Positions 17,803-26,675 of a stretch of DNA of 64,000 nt are shown piece by piece; position 1 is the stretch's first letter, and every line of letters begins with the position of its first letter. This DNA comes from Parvibaculaceae bacterium PLY_AMNH_Bact1 (lineage in GTDB: Bacteria > Pseudomonadota > Alphaproteobacteria > Parvibaculales > Parvibaculaceae): assembly GCA_032881465.1 (NCBI GenBank), contig CP126168.1, forward strand, positions 2,294,001 through 2,358,000, given 5' to 3'. Under the pieces are notes generated by a model. That model was not told the origin of the DNA. It searched no databases and saw only the letters and a program-made list of their open reading frames with translations. Position numbers and translations under genes: made by a program.

Positions 17803-18303
17803 TTACTCGGCGATGACGACCGCCCAGTTTTCTTCGGACTTTACAATATTGCCGGGGACATCTGTTTCCCAGATGGAACGAACAACAGGTGTTTTGTTGA
17901 GGTATAGCCGACCATTCACAATGCTCCAGGCATCAGGGTCCGTCTCAACCTTGTATGTCCCAAGGGACAGCGCGTAAGCGCAATAGCCGCCATAAGCAGG
18001 CGCATATTTTTCCGGATCGTTGAGAAAGGTTTCGCGGTTTTCTGCTGAAGAAAAATGCCAGGTCGCGCCCTGGTACTCTGCAGAAAATTCTTCTTTGCCC
18101 AGAACCGGTTTTGCCTGGGTGAAGTAGGCAACCGCATCTGTGCCACGAATGGCGACACCATTCTCAGTGAAAACAGGAATGTGCTCACCAGCATCAGCGA
18201 CGGCGAAGGCATTCGCCCCAACAATAATGGCGGCAAAAGAAATCACAAAAAGGCCAATAGCACGGTTAAGGCTGCGTGCTGTGTCTTTGATCAGACGGGA
18301 CAT
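17803..18303 (-). CDS. YHS-domain exported protein
   Basis: The start is ATG 18303, with GGAGAGG eight bases upstream; an earlier frame start at 18327 is less likely. The 166-residue product has a hydrophobic N-terminal segment (IGLFVISFAAIIVGANAFAV), then a YHS-type domain: GTDAVAYFTQAKPVLGKEEF, TWHFSSAENRETFLNDPEKY and APAYGGYCAYALSLG. YHS domains bind metals and occur in copper or other metal-handling proteins; the cysteine of YGGYCAYA is the only one in the domain. The cell location is periplasmic or membrane-anchored. A decayed tandem copy lies upstream at 18446-18800. Confidence 0.82.
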   Translation of the reverse strand: MSRLIKDTARSLNRAIGLFVISFAAIIVGANAFAVADAGEHIPVFTENGVAIRGTDAVAYFTQAKPVLGKEEFSAEYQGATWHFSSAENRETFLNDPEKYAPAYGGYCAYALSLGTYKVETDPDAWSIVNGRLYLNKTPVVRSIWETDVPGNIVKSEENWAVVIAE

Positions 18304-18445
18304 AAGGGCACCTCTCCAATTGGTCACTTGGAAATTTAGGTACCGATCCTTGCCTTAGCCAATAACCACTGTGCACAAGCCCGTGAGGTGGTCGTCACGC
18401 AATGCTCAATTTCTCCTTGCGCGGCGAAGTGCGGGCAACAAGCGC

Positions 18446-18800
18446 TCAGAGAGCGGCGAGTTTCGCCCAATTTGCATCAGCTTTCAGGATACGCCCTGGT
18501 ATGTCCCTGCCAAAGGGTGCGCATACGAAGCGTTTTGTTTAGATAGAGACGACCATTGAAAATAGTCCATGCATCAGGGTCCATCGCAACCTTATGCCCG
18601 CCAAGCGACAAGGCATATGCGCAATGCCCCCATAGGCTGGCACATATTTGTCAGGATCTCCCACAAACAGGTCCCTGTTTTCAGCAGATGAAAACTGCCA
18701 GACCGCACCATCATGCTCTGCTGTAAACTCAGAGCTGCCATTTACCCTTTCACCTTGCGAAAAATACGCAACCGCGCCGGCCTCAACGGCGGGTTAACGC
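18446..18800 (-). pseudogene. Decayed tandem copy of the YHS-domain gene
   Basis: Reading the minus strand, the block aligns with the intact neighbour. AVAYFSQGE is followed by FSSAENRDLFVGDPDKYVPA, then after a one-base deletion near 18624 the frame changes and CAYALSLGGHKVAMDPDAW and NGRLYLNKT continue. A second shift near 18507 leads to DIPGRILKADANWAKLAAL and a stop at 18446. The signal peptide and the first part of the domain are missing, with an in-frame stop just before the conserved part. The gene is therefore a relic of a tandem duplication. No function is expected. Confidence 0.85.
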
Positions 18801-18857
18801 AGACCTCAACTTTATGAGAGATCAAATAGTCTACCAACAAAGGCATAGAGCGCGATG

Positions 18858-20468
18858 TCAGGTTGTGGAGAAGCCTTTATAGCCCTCGGCAGCAACCTCA
18901 TTAGCCATCGTCACATAATCCGGAAACCCAATGAACGGCATGAACACACGCGGCTTGCCTGGTACGTTCGCGCCGAGATACCAAGAATTACACTTTGGAT
19001 AGAGCGTCGCCTCTGAGCGCATATTCACAACCTCCACCCAATTGTCCTCCGCCTCAACATCAGCCTCAAAACTTGCAACGTCACGCTCATCAGCCCAACT
19101 GATCACATCTGCGATGTATTCCGCATGCTGCTCTATGCCGGTCACCATATTGGCAAGGACCGAGGGACTGCCAGGCCCTGTCATCATGAAAAGGTTTGGA
19201 AAGCCTGCTGAGGCCAGCCCCAGATAGGTCCGCGGACCTGCAGACCATTTCTCTTTAAGAGATAGCCCCTCTCTTCCTTGAATATCGATCTGAAGCAGTG
19301 CGCCGGTCATCGCATCAAAGCCCGTCGCAAAAACGACCGCATCAAATTCAAATGCCCGCCCATTGGCCTCCAGACCTGTGGCGGTAAAGCGTTCGATAGG
19401 CGAAGAGCTCACATCAACCAGGTCAACATTGGCGCGATTATAGGTTTCAAAATACCCACTGTCGGCAACCAGACGCTTGCATCCAATGATGCTATCCGGG
19501 CAAAGCACCTCAGCCACATCAGGGTCCTTCACGATTTCTCGGATTTTCTTTCGGACAAAGTCTGCAGCGATTTTGTTTGTCTCCGGGCTGGAGCCAATGT
19601 CGCCAAACGCCGACAAGAACATAAAGCCTCCATGCCCCCAATATTCTTCAAACCGCGCGTCTCGTTCGTCAGGCGTTGCATCAAGGACTGAATCTTCACG
19701 CCTTGGGAAATGAGCGCCAAAGGCTGCAGGCTGTTGATACGCATCAGCACGGAACTGCGCATAGTCAGCCTTAATGGACGCCGCCAGGTCTGGATCAAGC
19801 GGCTTGTTGCGCGCAGGCACGCTAAAGTTTGGTGTCCGTTGAAACACGGTGAGATGTTTCGCCTGCTCTGCGATAAATGGAATAGATTGAATACCAGAGG
19901 ACCCGGTCCCAATCACCGCAACCCGCTGGCCAGAAAAATCCACACCCTCTTTCGGCCAGGCACCGGTATGGTAGGTGGGACCGGAAAAACCGTCCAATCC
20001 CTGAAAGTCTGGAATATTGGCAGCCGACAGGCACCCTGTAGCCATAATCAGATAGCGCGCGTTTACCTGATCGCCGGTGTCTGTCGCTACCGCCCAGAGC
20101 TTATCGGCCTCATTATATTTAGCCGACGTGACGCTCGACTGAAAAGCAAAGTGACGCCTGAGATGAAACCGGTCCGCCACATGATTGGCATAGGCGAGGA
20201 TTTCTGGCTGCGGTGAATACCGCTCGCTCCACTCCCATTCCTGCTGCAACTCATCAGAGAACTTGTAGGAATATTCCATACTCTCAACGTCGCAGCGGCA
20301 TCCCGGATAGCGATTCCAGTACCAGGTACCACCGACATCATCACCGCGTTCAAAGCCTTGAACTGACAGACCTTTTTGCACGAGCAAGTGGGTCATATAC
20401 ATCCCGCCAAAGCCCGCGCCCACGACAACGGCATCTACTTGGCGTCCCAGTAATTTCCGATCCTGCAC
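18858..20468 (-). CDS. Flavin-containing (Baeyer-Villiger type) monooxygenase
   Basis: This is a 536-residue flavoprotein, started at GTG 20468 with GAGGGAG upstream. The FAD Rossmann motif is VVVGAGFGGMYM (about residues 14-25) and the NADPH motif is VIGTGSSGIQSIPF. The Baeyer-Villiger fingerprint FxGxxxHTxxWP is present as FSGPTYHTGAWP between them, and GGTWYWNRYPGCRCDVES follows the first Rossmann segment. It should insert oxygen next to a ketone using NADPH and O2; the substrate (cyclic, aromatic or long-chain ketone) is unknown. It diverges from a Coq4-like gene across a 209-bp region with two palindromes. Confidence 0.9.
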   Translation of the reverse strand: MQDRKLLGRQVDAVVVGAGFGGMYMTHLLVQKGLSVQGFERGDDVGGTWYWNRYPGCRCDVESMEYSYKFSDELQQEWEWSERYSPQPEILAYANHVADRFHLRRHFAFQSSVTSAKYNEADKLWAVATDTGDQVNARYLIMATGCLSAANIPDFQGLDGFSGPTYHTGAWPKEGVDFSGQRVAVIGTGSSGIQSIPFIAEQAKHLTVFQRTPNFSVPARNKPLDPDLAASIKADYAQFRADAYQQPAAFGAHFPRREDSVLDATPDERDARFEEYWGHGGFMFLSAFGDIGSSPETNKIAADFVRKKIREIVKDPDVAEVLCPDSIIGCKRLVADSGYFETYNRANVDLVDVSSSPIERFTATGLEANGRAFEFDAVVFATGFDAMTGALLQIDIQGREGLSLKEKWSAGPRTYLGLASAGFPNLFMMTGPGSPSVLANMVTGIEQHAEYIADVISWADERDVASFEADVEAEDNWVEVVNMRSEATLYPKCNSWYLGANVPGKPRVFMPFIGFPDYVTMANEVAAEGYKGFSTT

Positions 20469-20574
20469 TGATTTTTTCTCCCTCGTGACGCTTTTTTAAC
20501 GCCGTTCCTTGGCTTTTTCTTGAGCGTTTACAGGCCATACTAGACCCAGGCGCATCTATTAGAACCGCTGATAT

Positions 20575-20588
20575 TGACATTGGTGTCA
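20575..20588. promoter_or_regulatory. Palindrome TGACA-N4-TGTCA between monooxygenase and Coq4-like genes
   Basis: TGACA (20575-20579) and TGTCA (20584-20588) form a perfect dyad. It shares half-sites with the palindrome at 20638-20652, which suggests one regulator binding both. The regulator is not in the window. Confidence 0.5.
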
Positions 20589-20607
20589 GTAATAGCCACC
20601 TGCCGTA

Positions 20608-20636
20608 TTGACATATATGTAAGTACTGTCTATAAA
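20608..20636 (+). promoter_or_regulatory. Near-consensus sigma-70 promoter of the Coq4-like gene
   Basis: TTGACA (20608-20613), a 17-bp spacer and TATAAA (20631-20636) form an almost perfect housekeeping promoter, predicted to start transcription near 20643, 35 bp before the ATG. The strength of the promoter fits a gene held off by a repressor at 20638-20652. Confidence 0.75.
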
Positions 20637-20637
20637 A

Positions 20638-20652
20638 ATGACAGTTTGTCAT
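20638..20652. promoter_or_regulatory. Operator-like palindrome overlapping the start of transcription
   Basis: ATGACA-GTT-TGTCAT is a perfect 6-3-6 dyad immediately after the -10 hexamer of the preceding promoter. A protein bound here would block transcription. Its half-site repeats that of 20575-20588. Confidence 0.6.
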
Positions 20653-20677
20653 TACAGAATGCGACGAGGAGCACATT

Positions 20678-21448
20678 ATGACAAGTCCAACCCCATTTAT
20701 TGACCCCGCCCGCCAGCGCTCGCGTATCAAGCCGCTGAAGGCTTGGGGGCACATGCAGAGGCTGATCGCGGACAAAGAAGATACAGCACAGGTCTTCCAT
20801 ATTATTGAAGCGCTGAACGGCAACGTAAAACTCACAGATTTTGAGCGCTTCATGAATTCGGAGCAAGGCCCTGCCCTACTCGCCAAACGCGCTGACCTTC
20901 CAACGACGCTCGACAACCATGCACCACTCAAAAGCCTGCCCAATGGGACGGTCGGTCGCGCGTATGTCGAGTTTATGGAAAGCGAAGGCTTGAGCGCGGC
21001 GGGCCTGGTGGCCGAAAGCGAAAAAAACAACGCACGCCGCCAACAGTTTGATGATGACCTGAACTGGCACATGAACCGTGGCCGCGACACCCATGATCTC
21101 TATCACGTGCTCACGGGCTATGGCCGCGATGCCCTGGGCGAAGCAGCCCTTCTCGGCTACACCCACAGCCAGCACGGCGGATTGGGCATCAACTTTATCG
21201 CCTTTATGGGCGGACGGACGATCGCTAAGGAAGCACCACGCAACGCAAAAATCAAAGCAGTGATCGCTGAGGGCCGCCGCAATGGCAAAGCAGCCGCGCG
21301 CATTGTCGATCAGGACATTGACGCATTGCTGCGCGAGCCGATTGCAGACGCCCGCGCGCGCTTGGGCATCAAAGAGCCTGTGCTCTACAAACGCGCGCTA
21401 GAGATTTTCTCAGAATATGAGCTCGACCCTGCAGCAGTAGCTGCCTGA
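20678..21448 (+). CDS. Coq4-like protein
   Basis: The 256-residue protein is of the Coq4 family. The zinc motif HDxxH-x11-E is present as H139-D140-L-Y-H143 and E155 (HDLYHVLTGYGRDALGE). A helical N-terminal half and a conserved RGRDTHD precede it. In mitochondria Coq4 takes part in ubiquinone ring modification. Bacterial homologues outside ubiquinone loci are of uncertain role and may act on other lipophilic substrates. RBS GACGAGGAGCAC lies before the ATG. It diverges from a monooxygenase gene and converges with an MFS pump, so the three may form one unit acting on a lipophilic compound. That grouping is inference. Confidence 0.85.
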   Translation: MTSPTPFIDPARQRSRIKPLKAWGHMQRLIADKEDTAQVFHIIEALNGNVKLTDFERFMNSEQGPALLAKRADLPTTLDNHAPLKSLPNGTVGRAYVEFMESEGLSAAGLVAESEKNNARRQQFDDDLNWHMNRGRDTHDLYHVLTGYGRDALGEAALLGYTHSQHGGLGINFIAFMGGRTIAKEAPRNAKIKAVIAEGRRNGKAAARIVDQDIDALLREPIADARARLGIKEPVLYKRALEIFSEYELDPAAVAA

Positions 21449-21478
21449 CTGAGGCCAGAGACCAACATCAAACCATAG

Positions 21479-21510
21479 CAAAGAGGCGTAGTCAGCTATG
21501 CCTCTTTTTA
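21479..21510. terminator. Terminator between Coq4-like gene and MFS gene
   Basis: AAGAGGC (21481-21487) pairs with GCCTCTT (21500-21506), with TTTTTA running on. The stem includes the MFS stop codon at 21492-21494. It suits the plus-strand gene best. Confidence 0.75.
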
Positions 21511-22865
21511 CTTGATTGAATGAAGAAGGCCGGCGCAAGCCCCAGGAATGAAATCGCCATCCCGATGACAAAGATCATCGGTAGGCCCAGGTCTTCCGCA
21601 GGAACGGACAGCAGCGCTCCGAACAGACTGAGACCGAGCGACGACCCGATCTGACTTGCCAATCGGCTGACACCAGATGCTGTGCCAAACATTGAGGGAG
21701 GAACTGCTGTTGCGATCACCGATGTTAGTGGCGGCTGCGCAAAGCCATGCCCTACCCCTTGCAGAATAAGCCCCACCACAAGGACGGGCACGCTAAATAG
21801 GTAAACCCCAAGGCCCACCAAGAGCAAACCAATTGACTGTAGTGCGGTGCCGGTTAGAGCACCAAAGCGTTCGCCATAGCGCGCTGAAAGCGCACCGCCC
21901 ATAGGGGTGGCAATCGTGAGACTTGCCGTGCGGACCAGCATCATCGCGGCAGCAACGGATACGCTGTACCCAAAATGTCCGATCAGCACTAAGGGCGTAG
22001 CGACGAGGCCACCAAGATAAGATCCCTGGAGAAGAAATGAAGTCGCTACCGGCGCGTTGAAATTCCGCGCTCTAAGAAGCATAGGCGGCACAATCGGGTG
22101 AGCCACCGCTCGCTCGAACCTGAAAAAAGCCAGAAGGCCGACAGCGCCGAGAACAAGTGCGCTCCATTTCATCCATGATGCAACCCCCTCTTCTGAGATG
22201 GAGCCAACAGAGAACAGCAGAAACAGGAGAGAGACGATGAGTGCAATATTACCCAGATGGTCGAACGCCGCCGGACGGGCTTCCGTTTCCGGTAGTGCCC
22301 TAACGGCGATGACCCAGGCGATAACGCCAGAGATGATCTGAAACATGAAAACAGACCGCCACCCGAAGAAATCAACCAAGGGCCCGCCCAAGATCAACCC
22401 CAAAGCCGCTGACCCGGGCCCACCCATGGACCACCAGCCGATAACGCGTGTCCGCTCATCATCTGTAAACACATGAAAGAGCAGCGCCATGGCTGAGGGC
22501 GTTGTGGCACCGGCCAGCAACATGGAAATCACTCGGAAGGCAATGAGGGACCAGATATCCCAGGCAAAAAAGCAAAGCGCAGCGAATATGGTGGAGCCTG
22601 CTATGCCAAAGATAAACAGCCTGCGATGCCCGTACATATCTCCAAGCTTGCCGAGAAGCGGCAGACAGACCGCACTGATGAGCATCGGCGCAGAGACGGA
22701 CCAGGTCGCAAGTGCCTCGGTGACATTAAACTCCTCAGCGATCTGCCCCAGCGCTACCGTAAGGATCGTAAACGGAAAACCTGTCGCCAACATGCCGATC
22801 AGAGTTACATAGAGAACCCGCCGAGACTGAACTCGTTTTTCTTGGTCAGCATTGGGCGTTTTCAT
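21492..22865 (-). CDS. MFS transporter, DHA2/EmrB-QacA-like
   Basis: This is a 457-residue multi-pass inner membrane protein with about 14 predicted helices. The TM1 region is FPFTILTVALGQIAEEFNVT, typical of the DHA2 drug/H+ antiporters. Motif A after TM2 is GKLGDMYGHRRLF (about residues 72-84). In TM5 there is a motif-C-like GPGSAALGLILGGPLVDFFGWR. The substrate is unknown, and export of the product of the neighbouring monooxygenase would be a natural guess only. It converges on the Coq4-like gene (43 bp between stops). Confidence 0.85.
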   Translation of the reverse strand: MKTPNADQEKRVQSRRVLYVTLIGMLATGFPFTILTVALGQIAEEFNVTEALATWSVSAPMLISAVCLPLLGKLGDMYGHRRLFIFGIAGSTIFAALCFFAWDIWSLIAFRVISMLLAGATTPSAMALLFHVFTDDERTRVIGWWSMGGPGSAALGLILGGPLVDFFGWRSVFMFQIISGVIAWVIAVRALPETEARPAAFDHLGNIALIVSLLFLLFSVGSISEEGVASWMKWSALVLGAVGLLAFFRFERAVAHPIVPPMLLRARNFNAPVATSFLLQGSYLGGLVATPLVLIGHFGYSVSVAAAMMLVRTASLTIATPMGGALSARYGERFGALTGTALQSIGLLLVGLGVYLFSVPVLVVGLILQGVGHGFAQPPLTSVIATAVPPSMFGTASGVSRLASQIGSSLGLSLFGALLSVPAEDLGLPMIFVIGMAISFLGLAPAFFIQSSKKRHS

Positions 22866-22990
22866 GAGGAATCAAGACTCAAACAGATACCAAGGTGGAA
22901 AAGTGCGCCCAACCTAATCGTCGAAACAGATGAGTGCAAAGACCCATATCGCTCTGGATCGCTTGAACTAGTGATAAGAGATAGTTGGCT

Positions 22991-23066
22991 TGGTGGGCCG
23001 TGTAGGATTCGAACCTACGACCTAGTGATTAAGAGTCACCCGCTCTACCAACTGAGCTAACGGCCC
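22991..23066 (-). tRNA. tRNA-Lys (anticodon CTT)
   Basis: On the minus strand the 76-nt gene has acceptor GGGCCGT pairing with ACGGCCC, D-arm GCTCAGTTGGTAGAGC, an anticodon arm with loop CTCTTAA (anticodon CTT), T-loop TTCGAAT and an encoded CCA (22991-22993). All conserved tRNA positions are present. It reads lysine AAG codons. A promoter is visible just upstream at 23107-23135. Confidence 0.97.
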
Positions 23067-23106
23067 CACCGCCGGTTGTTACAAGTCCAAACCGGATGGA
23101 GGCCGT

Positions 23107-23135
23107 GTTATAGGCGAGCGGCCTCTCACTAGCAA
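23107..23135 (-). promoter_or_regulatory. Promoter of tRNA-Lys
   Basis: On the minus strand TTGCTA (23135-23130), 17 bp and TATAAC (23112-23107) lie about 40 bp before the tRNA. The spacer/element pattern is that of a strong alphaproteobacterial housekeeping promoter. Confidence 0.6.
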
Positions 23136-23183
23136 GCCTTTGAAATCGAAAGAAATTCGCCAAAACCCAAAGGTTTTCTCGCT

Positions 23184-23612
23184 CTATTCCCCATCCGGCA
23201 GAAGTGCCATATGGGTCACCGCCCAGCCATAGGACCGCAGCCTCCAGCTGGCAGCTTCCCTGACCAGCAGGAAGGCCCATCCACCCTCTTCGTAGAACGG
23301 GGTGCCTTGAACCAGGCCTCGCCAGCTTGTCGGCAGCGTGAAAAAGGCCTGATCGCCAGTCACAGAAAAATCCTGAGGGTCCCCAAATTTGGGACGAAGG
23401 TCTTCCAGATGTGCCGCATGGATCCGCATGCCCTCTTTCCATCGCGCCACCGCGTCCGCACCTTCAAACAGATAAGGTGCAAAATTCTCAATGATCGTCA
23501 CAGCTTGGCCGGAGAAGACCCCTTCCAACAGCTGCTCGTCACCGCTGGCGATGAAGCCTGCAATGGCATTGGGCACCACCATCATTGATGTATCTGGAAC
23601 CTCAAGCTCCAT
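23184..23612 (-). CDS. NTF2/SnoaL-like protein, unknown function
   Basis: The 142-residue soluble protein looks like the NTF2-like superfamily. An N-terminal helix pair (NAIAGFIASGDEQLLEGVFS), a strand-rich middle (TIIENFAPYLFEGADAVARW) and a final strand pair (GGWAFLLVREAASWRLRSYGWAVTHM) match the DUF4440/SnoaL layout. The family includes small-molecule binders and isomerases, and the function here is unknown. It begins 9 bp after rodA and is probably read as the last gene of the mre cluster. A short hairpin (GAGGCCG/CGGCCTC) near 23099-23126 lies just past its stop. Confidence 0.65.
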   Translation of the reverse strand: MELEVPDTSMMVVPNAIAGFIASGDEQLLEGVFSGQAVTIIENFAPYLFEGADAVARWKEGMRIHAAHLEDLRPKFGDPQDFSVTGDQAFFTLPTSWRGLVQGTPFYEEGGWAFLLVREAASWRLRSYGWAVTHMALLPDGE

Positions 23613-23621
23613 GGAATGGCC

Positions 23622-24773
23622 CTACCAGAACGCGCCAGGATTGCGGGTGATCTCGTAGTTTCGATGAATATAGACACTCATCAGAAAACCAAACCCCAGC
23701 ATCAAAGTGAGCATAGCGGTCCCGCCATAGGAAACCAGCGGCAGCGGAACCCCAACAACGGGAACCAGGCCCATCACCATGGCCGTATTGATGAAGATAT
23801 AGAGGAAAAAATTCACGGTAATGCCAATGGCAAGCAATCGGCCAAACTGATTGCGTGTTTGAAGACCGACGGTGAGACCAAACATCAGCACCATCACATA
23901 GAGGCCCAATAAGGTGAGCCCCCCCACGAGGCCAAGCTCTTCTGCCAGCATCGTGAAAATGAAGTCGGTGTGCTTTTCCGGCAGGAAGTTCAGATGAGAC
24001 TGCGTCCCTTCCATAAATCCTTTGCCAAACACGCCGCCTGAGCCCAAAGCAATCTTAGACTGAAGAATATGGTAGCCCGACCCTAGCGGATCGCTTTCCG
24101 GGTCAAGGAACGTCAGCACCCGTTGTTTCTGGTAGTCGTGCAACATGCCCCATGCAACGGGGATGGCGCCAAGAGCTGCCAATCCACCAACAATAAAATA
24201 CCGCCAGGCAAGCCCTGCCATAAACAAAAGCACCACCCCCACAATCGCTATCAGCATCGCAGTTCCAAGATCAGGCTGGCGAAGGGTGAGATAAAATGGC
24301 ACACCGATCATCAGGGCGGGGGCCACCAGAAAGCGAAGCCGGGAAACCTGGTCGAGCGTCAGCCCGTGAAAATACCGCGCGAGCGCCAGGATTAGAGTGA
24401 TTTTCATAAGTTCAGAGGGTTGCAGCTGGATGAAGCCCAGATCAATCCACCGCTGCGCGCCCATGCCCCGAAAGCCTAGAAACTCAACACCCACAAGCAG
24501 AGCAAGAGCCACCCCATACGCCGGATAGGCAAGGTTCATCCAAACTCGAATATCAACAAAAGCGACAACGAACAGAACGCAGACGCCTATGCCAAAGCGC
24601 ACCGCCTGGCGGGATGCCCATGGGTCAAAATTACCATCCGCCACGGAGTAGAGCATCGCAAACCCCATCGAAGCAATGGCAAAAACCAGGAGGAGGAACC
24701 CCCAATTGAATTCAAAGAACTTGTCTTTGAGACTCATTTCTCGGCCACTTGCATTGAGAAATGCATCAACCAT
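23622..24773 (-). CDS. rodA: RodA peptidoglycan glycosyltransferase (SEDS family)
   Basis: This 383-residue SEDS protein has about ten membrane helices. It polymerises lipid II glycan strands during rod elongation, together with the class B PBP2 encoded just upstream. Conserved blocks are MGAQRWIDLGFIQLQPSELM, the central RQPDLGTAM, LPEKHTDFIFTMLAEELG and the C-terminal PLVSYGGTAML. RBS GGGAGGGGTAAGCC stands before ATG 24773, three bases after the mrdA stop, so translation is coupled. The order mreB-mreC-mreD-mrdA-rodA is the standard elongasome cluster. Confidence 0.96.
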   Translation of the reverse strand: MVDAFLNASGREMSLKDKFFEFNWGFLLLVFAIASMGFAMLYSVADGNFDPWASRQAVRFGIGVCVLFVVAFVDIRVWMNLAYPAYGVALALLVGVEFLGFRGMGAQRWIDLGFIQLQPSELMKITLILALARYFHGLTLDQVSRLRFLVAPALMIGVPFYLTLRQPDLGTAMLIAIVGVVLLFMAGLAWRYFIVGGLAALGAIPVAWGMLHDYQKQRVLTFLDPESDPLGSGYHILQSKIALGSGGVFGKGFMEGTQSHLNFLPEKHTDFIFTMLAEELGLVGGLTLLGLYVMVLMFGLTVGLQTRNQFGRLLAIGITVNFFLYIFINTAMVMGLVPVVGVPLPLVSYGGTAMLTLMLGFGFLMSVYIHRNYEITRNPGAFW

Positions 24774-24776
24774 GGC

Positions 24777-26669
24777 TTACCCCTCCCGCAACGGTTGAAC
24801 TTGAGACGTCGCAGGACCCTGGGATCCCTGCGCCAACCGGTTTGATGGGTCACGCTCCAGAACCAATCTCATAATATCCCGCGCAACGGGTGCAGCCGTT
24901 CGACTGCCGCTGCTGCCGTGCTCAACAACTACGGAAACTGCATATCGCGGATCTTCGACAGGCGCATACGCGACAAACAAAGCATGGTCTCTCCGCCGCC
25001 ATTCAATCTCTTCATTGGACAACACGCCAGACTCCCGCTCCGCCCTTGTGATGCGTCTGACCTGTGCCGTCCCGGTCTTACCAGCCAGCGACATACCTGG
25101 CTCATCGAGCCGCGCACGAAAAGCGGTCCCACGGGGATGATTAGACACACGGTTCATGCCTTCGCGTGCAAGTGCCAGAGCACGGTCCGACACACCAATA
25201 GGCTCAGCGGGCGAAGAAAAACGCCCTTCCTCACCGACAGAGCGAACAAGACGCGGCTTAACCGCCTTTCCGCCATTCGCAAGCCGTGATGTCATAACGG
25301 CAAGCTGCAGCGGTGTTGCGAGCAGATACCCCTGACCGATGCCGGCGATCAATGTCTCGCCCTGTTGCCAAGGTGCCCCGGTTGTTGCCCGCTTCCACCC
25401 ACGACTTGGAACAAGTCCTGGTTTCTCGCCGGGAACTTCATATCCGTAGGTTTCGCCGAGACCGAACTTGTGCGCCATCTCTTCAATACGGTCGATGCCA
25501 ATTTTCTTCGCGATCTCATAGAAATAAATGTCGCAGGAATGCATGATGGAATCGAGCATGTTGACATAACCATGCCCACGCCGCTTCCAGCAGTGGAAAT
25601 CATGATTGCCAAGCGTAATCTTGCCTGTGCACTGGACTTTTTGATTGGGATTGACCAGGCCACTATCAACCGCCGCCGCTGCCACAACCATCTTGAACGT
25701 GGATCCCGGTGGATATTGGCCAGCGATCGTTTTGTTGACGAGCGGCTTATAGGGATTTTCGATCAAGCCATTCCAAGTCGCTTGGCTGAGCCCGACATTA
25801 AAATCATTCGGGTCATAGGCAGGTGTCGACACGCTAGCCAGCACATCTCCGGTATGAATATCCATCACCACAGCTGCCGCAGCTTCGCCGGCAAGCCGTT
25901 CTGTCGCATATTTCTGCAGATCCATATCAAGGGTCAGGACGACCTTCGACCCCGGTGTGCCAGGATCTTTTGAAAGCTCCCGGATCACGCGGCCATAGGC
26001 GTTGACCTCAACATGGCTTGCCCCGGCAGTCCCGCGCAGCTCGCTATCAAGCCGCCGCTCCAACCCGCTCTTCCCGATGCGAAAACCAGGAAGTTTTAGG
26101 AGTGGGTCCTCATCATCTAGGTCCCTTTCGGACACGGCGGCTACATAGCCAACGACATGCGCCAAAGCCTGACCATGGGGGTAGTGTCGCGTCTCCCCCA
26201 CATCTGGCTCAATGCCGGCGAGGTCAGGTTCGTGAATATTGACTTGCGCAAACTGCGCCCAAGAGAGGTTTTCAGAGACAGTGATGGGAAGAAACGCAGG
26301 TGAGCGCCGTGCATCGCGAAGCACACGCTTCCATTGCGTTTCTGAAAGAGGGACAACCCGATTAAGTTTTGTCAGTGTCTCTTCGATGTCTGGTGTTTGT
26401 TCTGGAATAAGAAGCACACGGAAGTTCTGCCGATTTGAGGCAAGCACCGTCCCGAAGCGGTCGAGAATTTCCCCGCGAAGCGGCGCCAGAAGCCGCATAT
26501 TGACGCGGTTTTCTTCTGCTAGCATCTGGTATTCAGAGCTTTTGAGAACCTGAAGATAGTACATACGGCTCGCCAGCCCACCAAACACGAGGAGCTGTGC
26601 ACCGCCAAGAATGGCCGCGCGCCGCGAGAAGGTTTTAAACCTCACATTGTCCGTGCCGTCAGTCAGCAT
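24777..26669 (-). CDS. mrdA: Penicillin-binding protein 2, elongasome transpeptidase
   Basis: This is a 630-residue class B PBP. One N-terminal membrane anchor (AAILGGAQLLVFGGLASRMY) is followed by the pedestal domain and transpeptidase domain. The catalytic motifs are STFK in PPGSTFKMV, SCD in HSCDIYFYEIAKK and KTG in LAGKTGTAQV. It crosslinks the glycan made by RodA. RBS and start are regular, and it lies 6 bp after mreD. The short Pro/Gln-rich C-terminal tail is ordinary. It is the usual target of mecillinam-type beta-lactams. Confidence 0.96.
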   Translation of the reverse strand: MLTDGTDNVRFKTFSRRAAILGGAQLLVFGGLASRMYYLQVLKSSEYQMLAEENRVNMRLLAPLRGEILDRFGTVLASNRQNFRVLLIPEQTPDIEETLTKLNRVVPLSETQWKRVLRDARRSPAFLPITVSENLSWAQFAQVNIHEPDLAGIEPDVGETRHYPHGQALAHVVGYVAAVSERDLDDEDPLLKLPGFRIGKSGLERRLDSELRGTAGASHVEVNAYGRVIRELSKDPGTPGSKVVLTLDMDLQKYATERLAGEAAAAVVMDIHTGDVLASVSTPAYDPNDFNVGLSQATWNGLIENPYKPLVNKTIAGQYPPGSTFKMVVAAAAVDSGLVNPNQKVQCTGKITLGNHDFHCWKRRGHGYVNMLDSIMHSCDIYFYEIAKKIGIDRIEEMAHKFGLGETYGYEVPGEKPGLVPSRGWKRATTGAPWQQGETLIAGIGQGYLLATPLQLAVMTSRLANGGKAVKPRLVRSVGEEGRFSSPAEPIGVSDRALALAREGMNRVSNHPRGTAFRARLDEPGMSLAGKTGTAQVRRITRAERESGVLSNEEIEWRRRDHALFVAYAPVEDPRYAVSVVVEHGSSGSRTAAPVARDIMRLVLERDPSNRLAQGSQGPATSQVQPLREG

Positions 26670-26675
26670 GGATCC

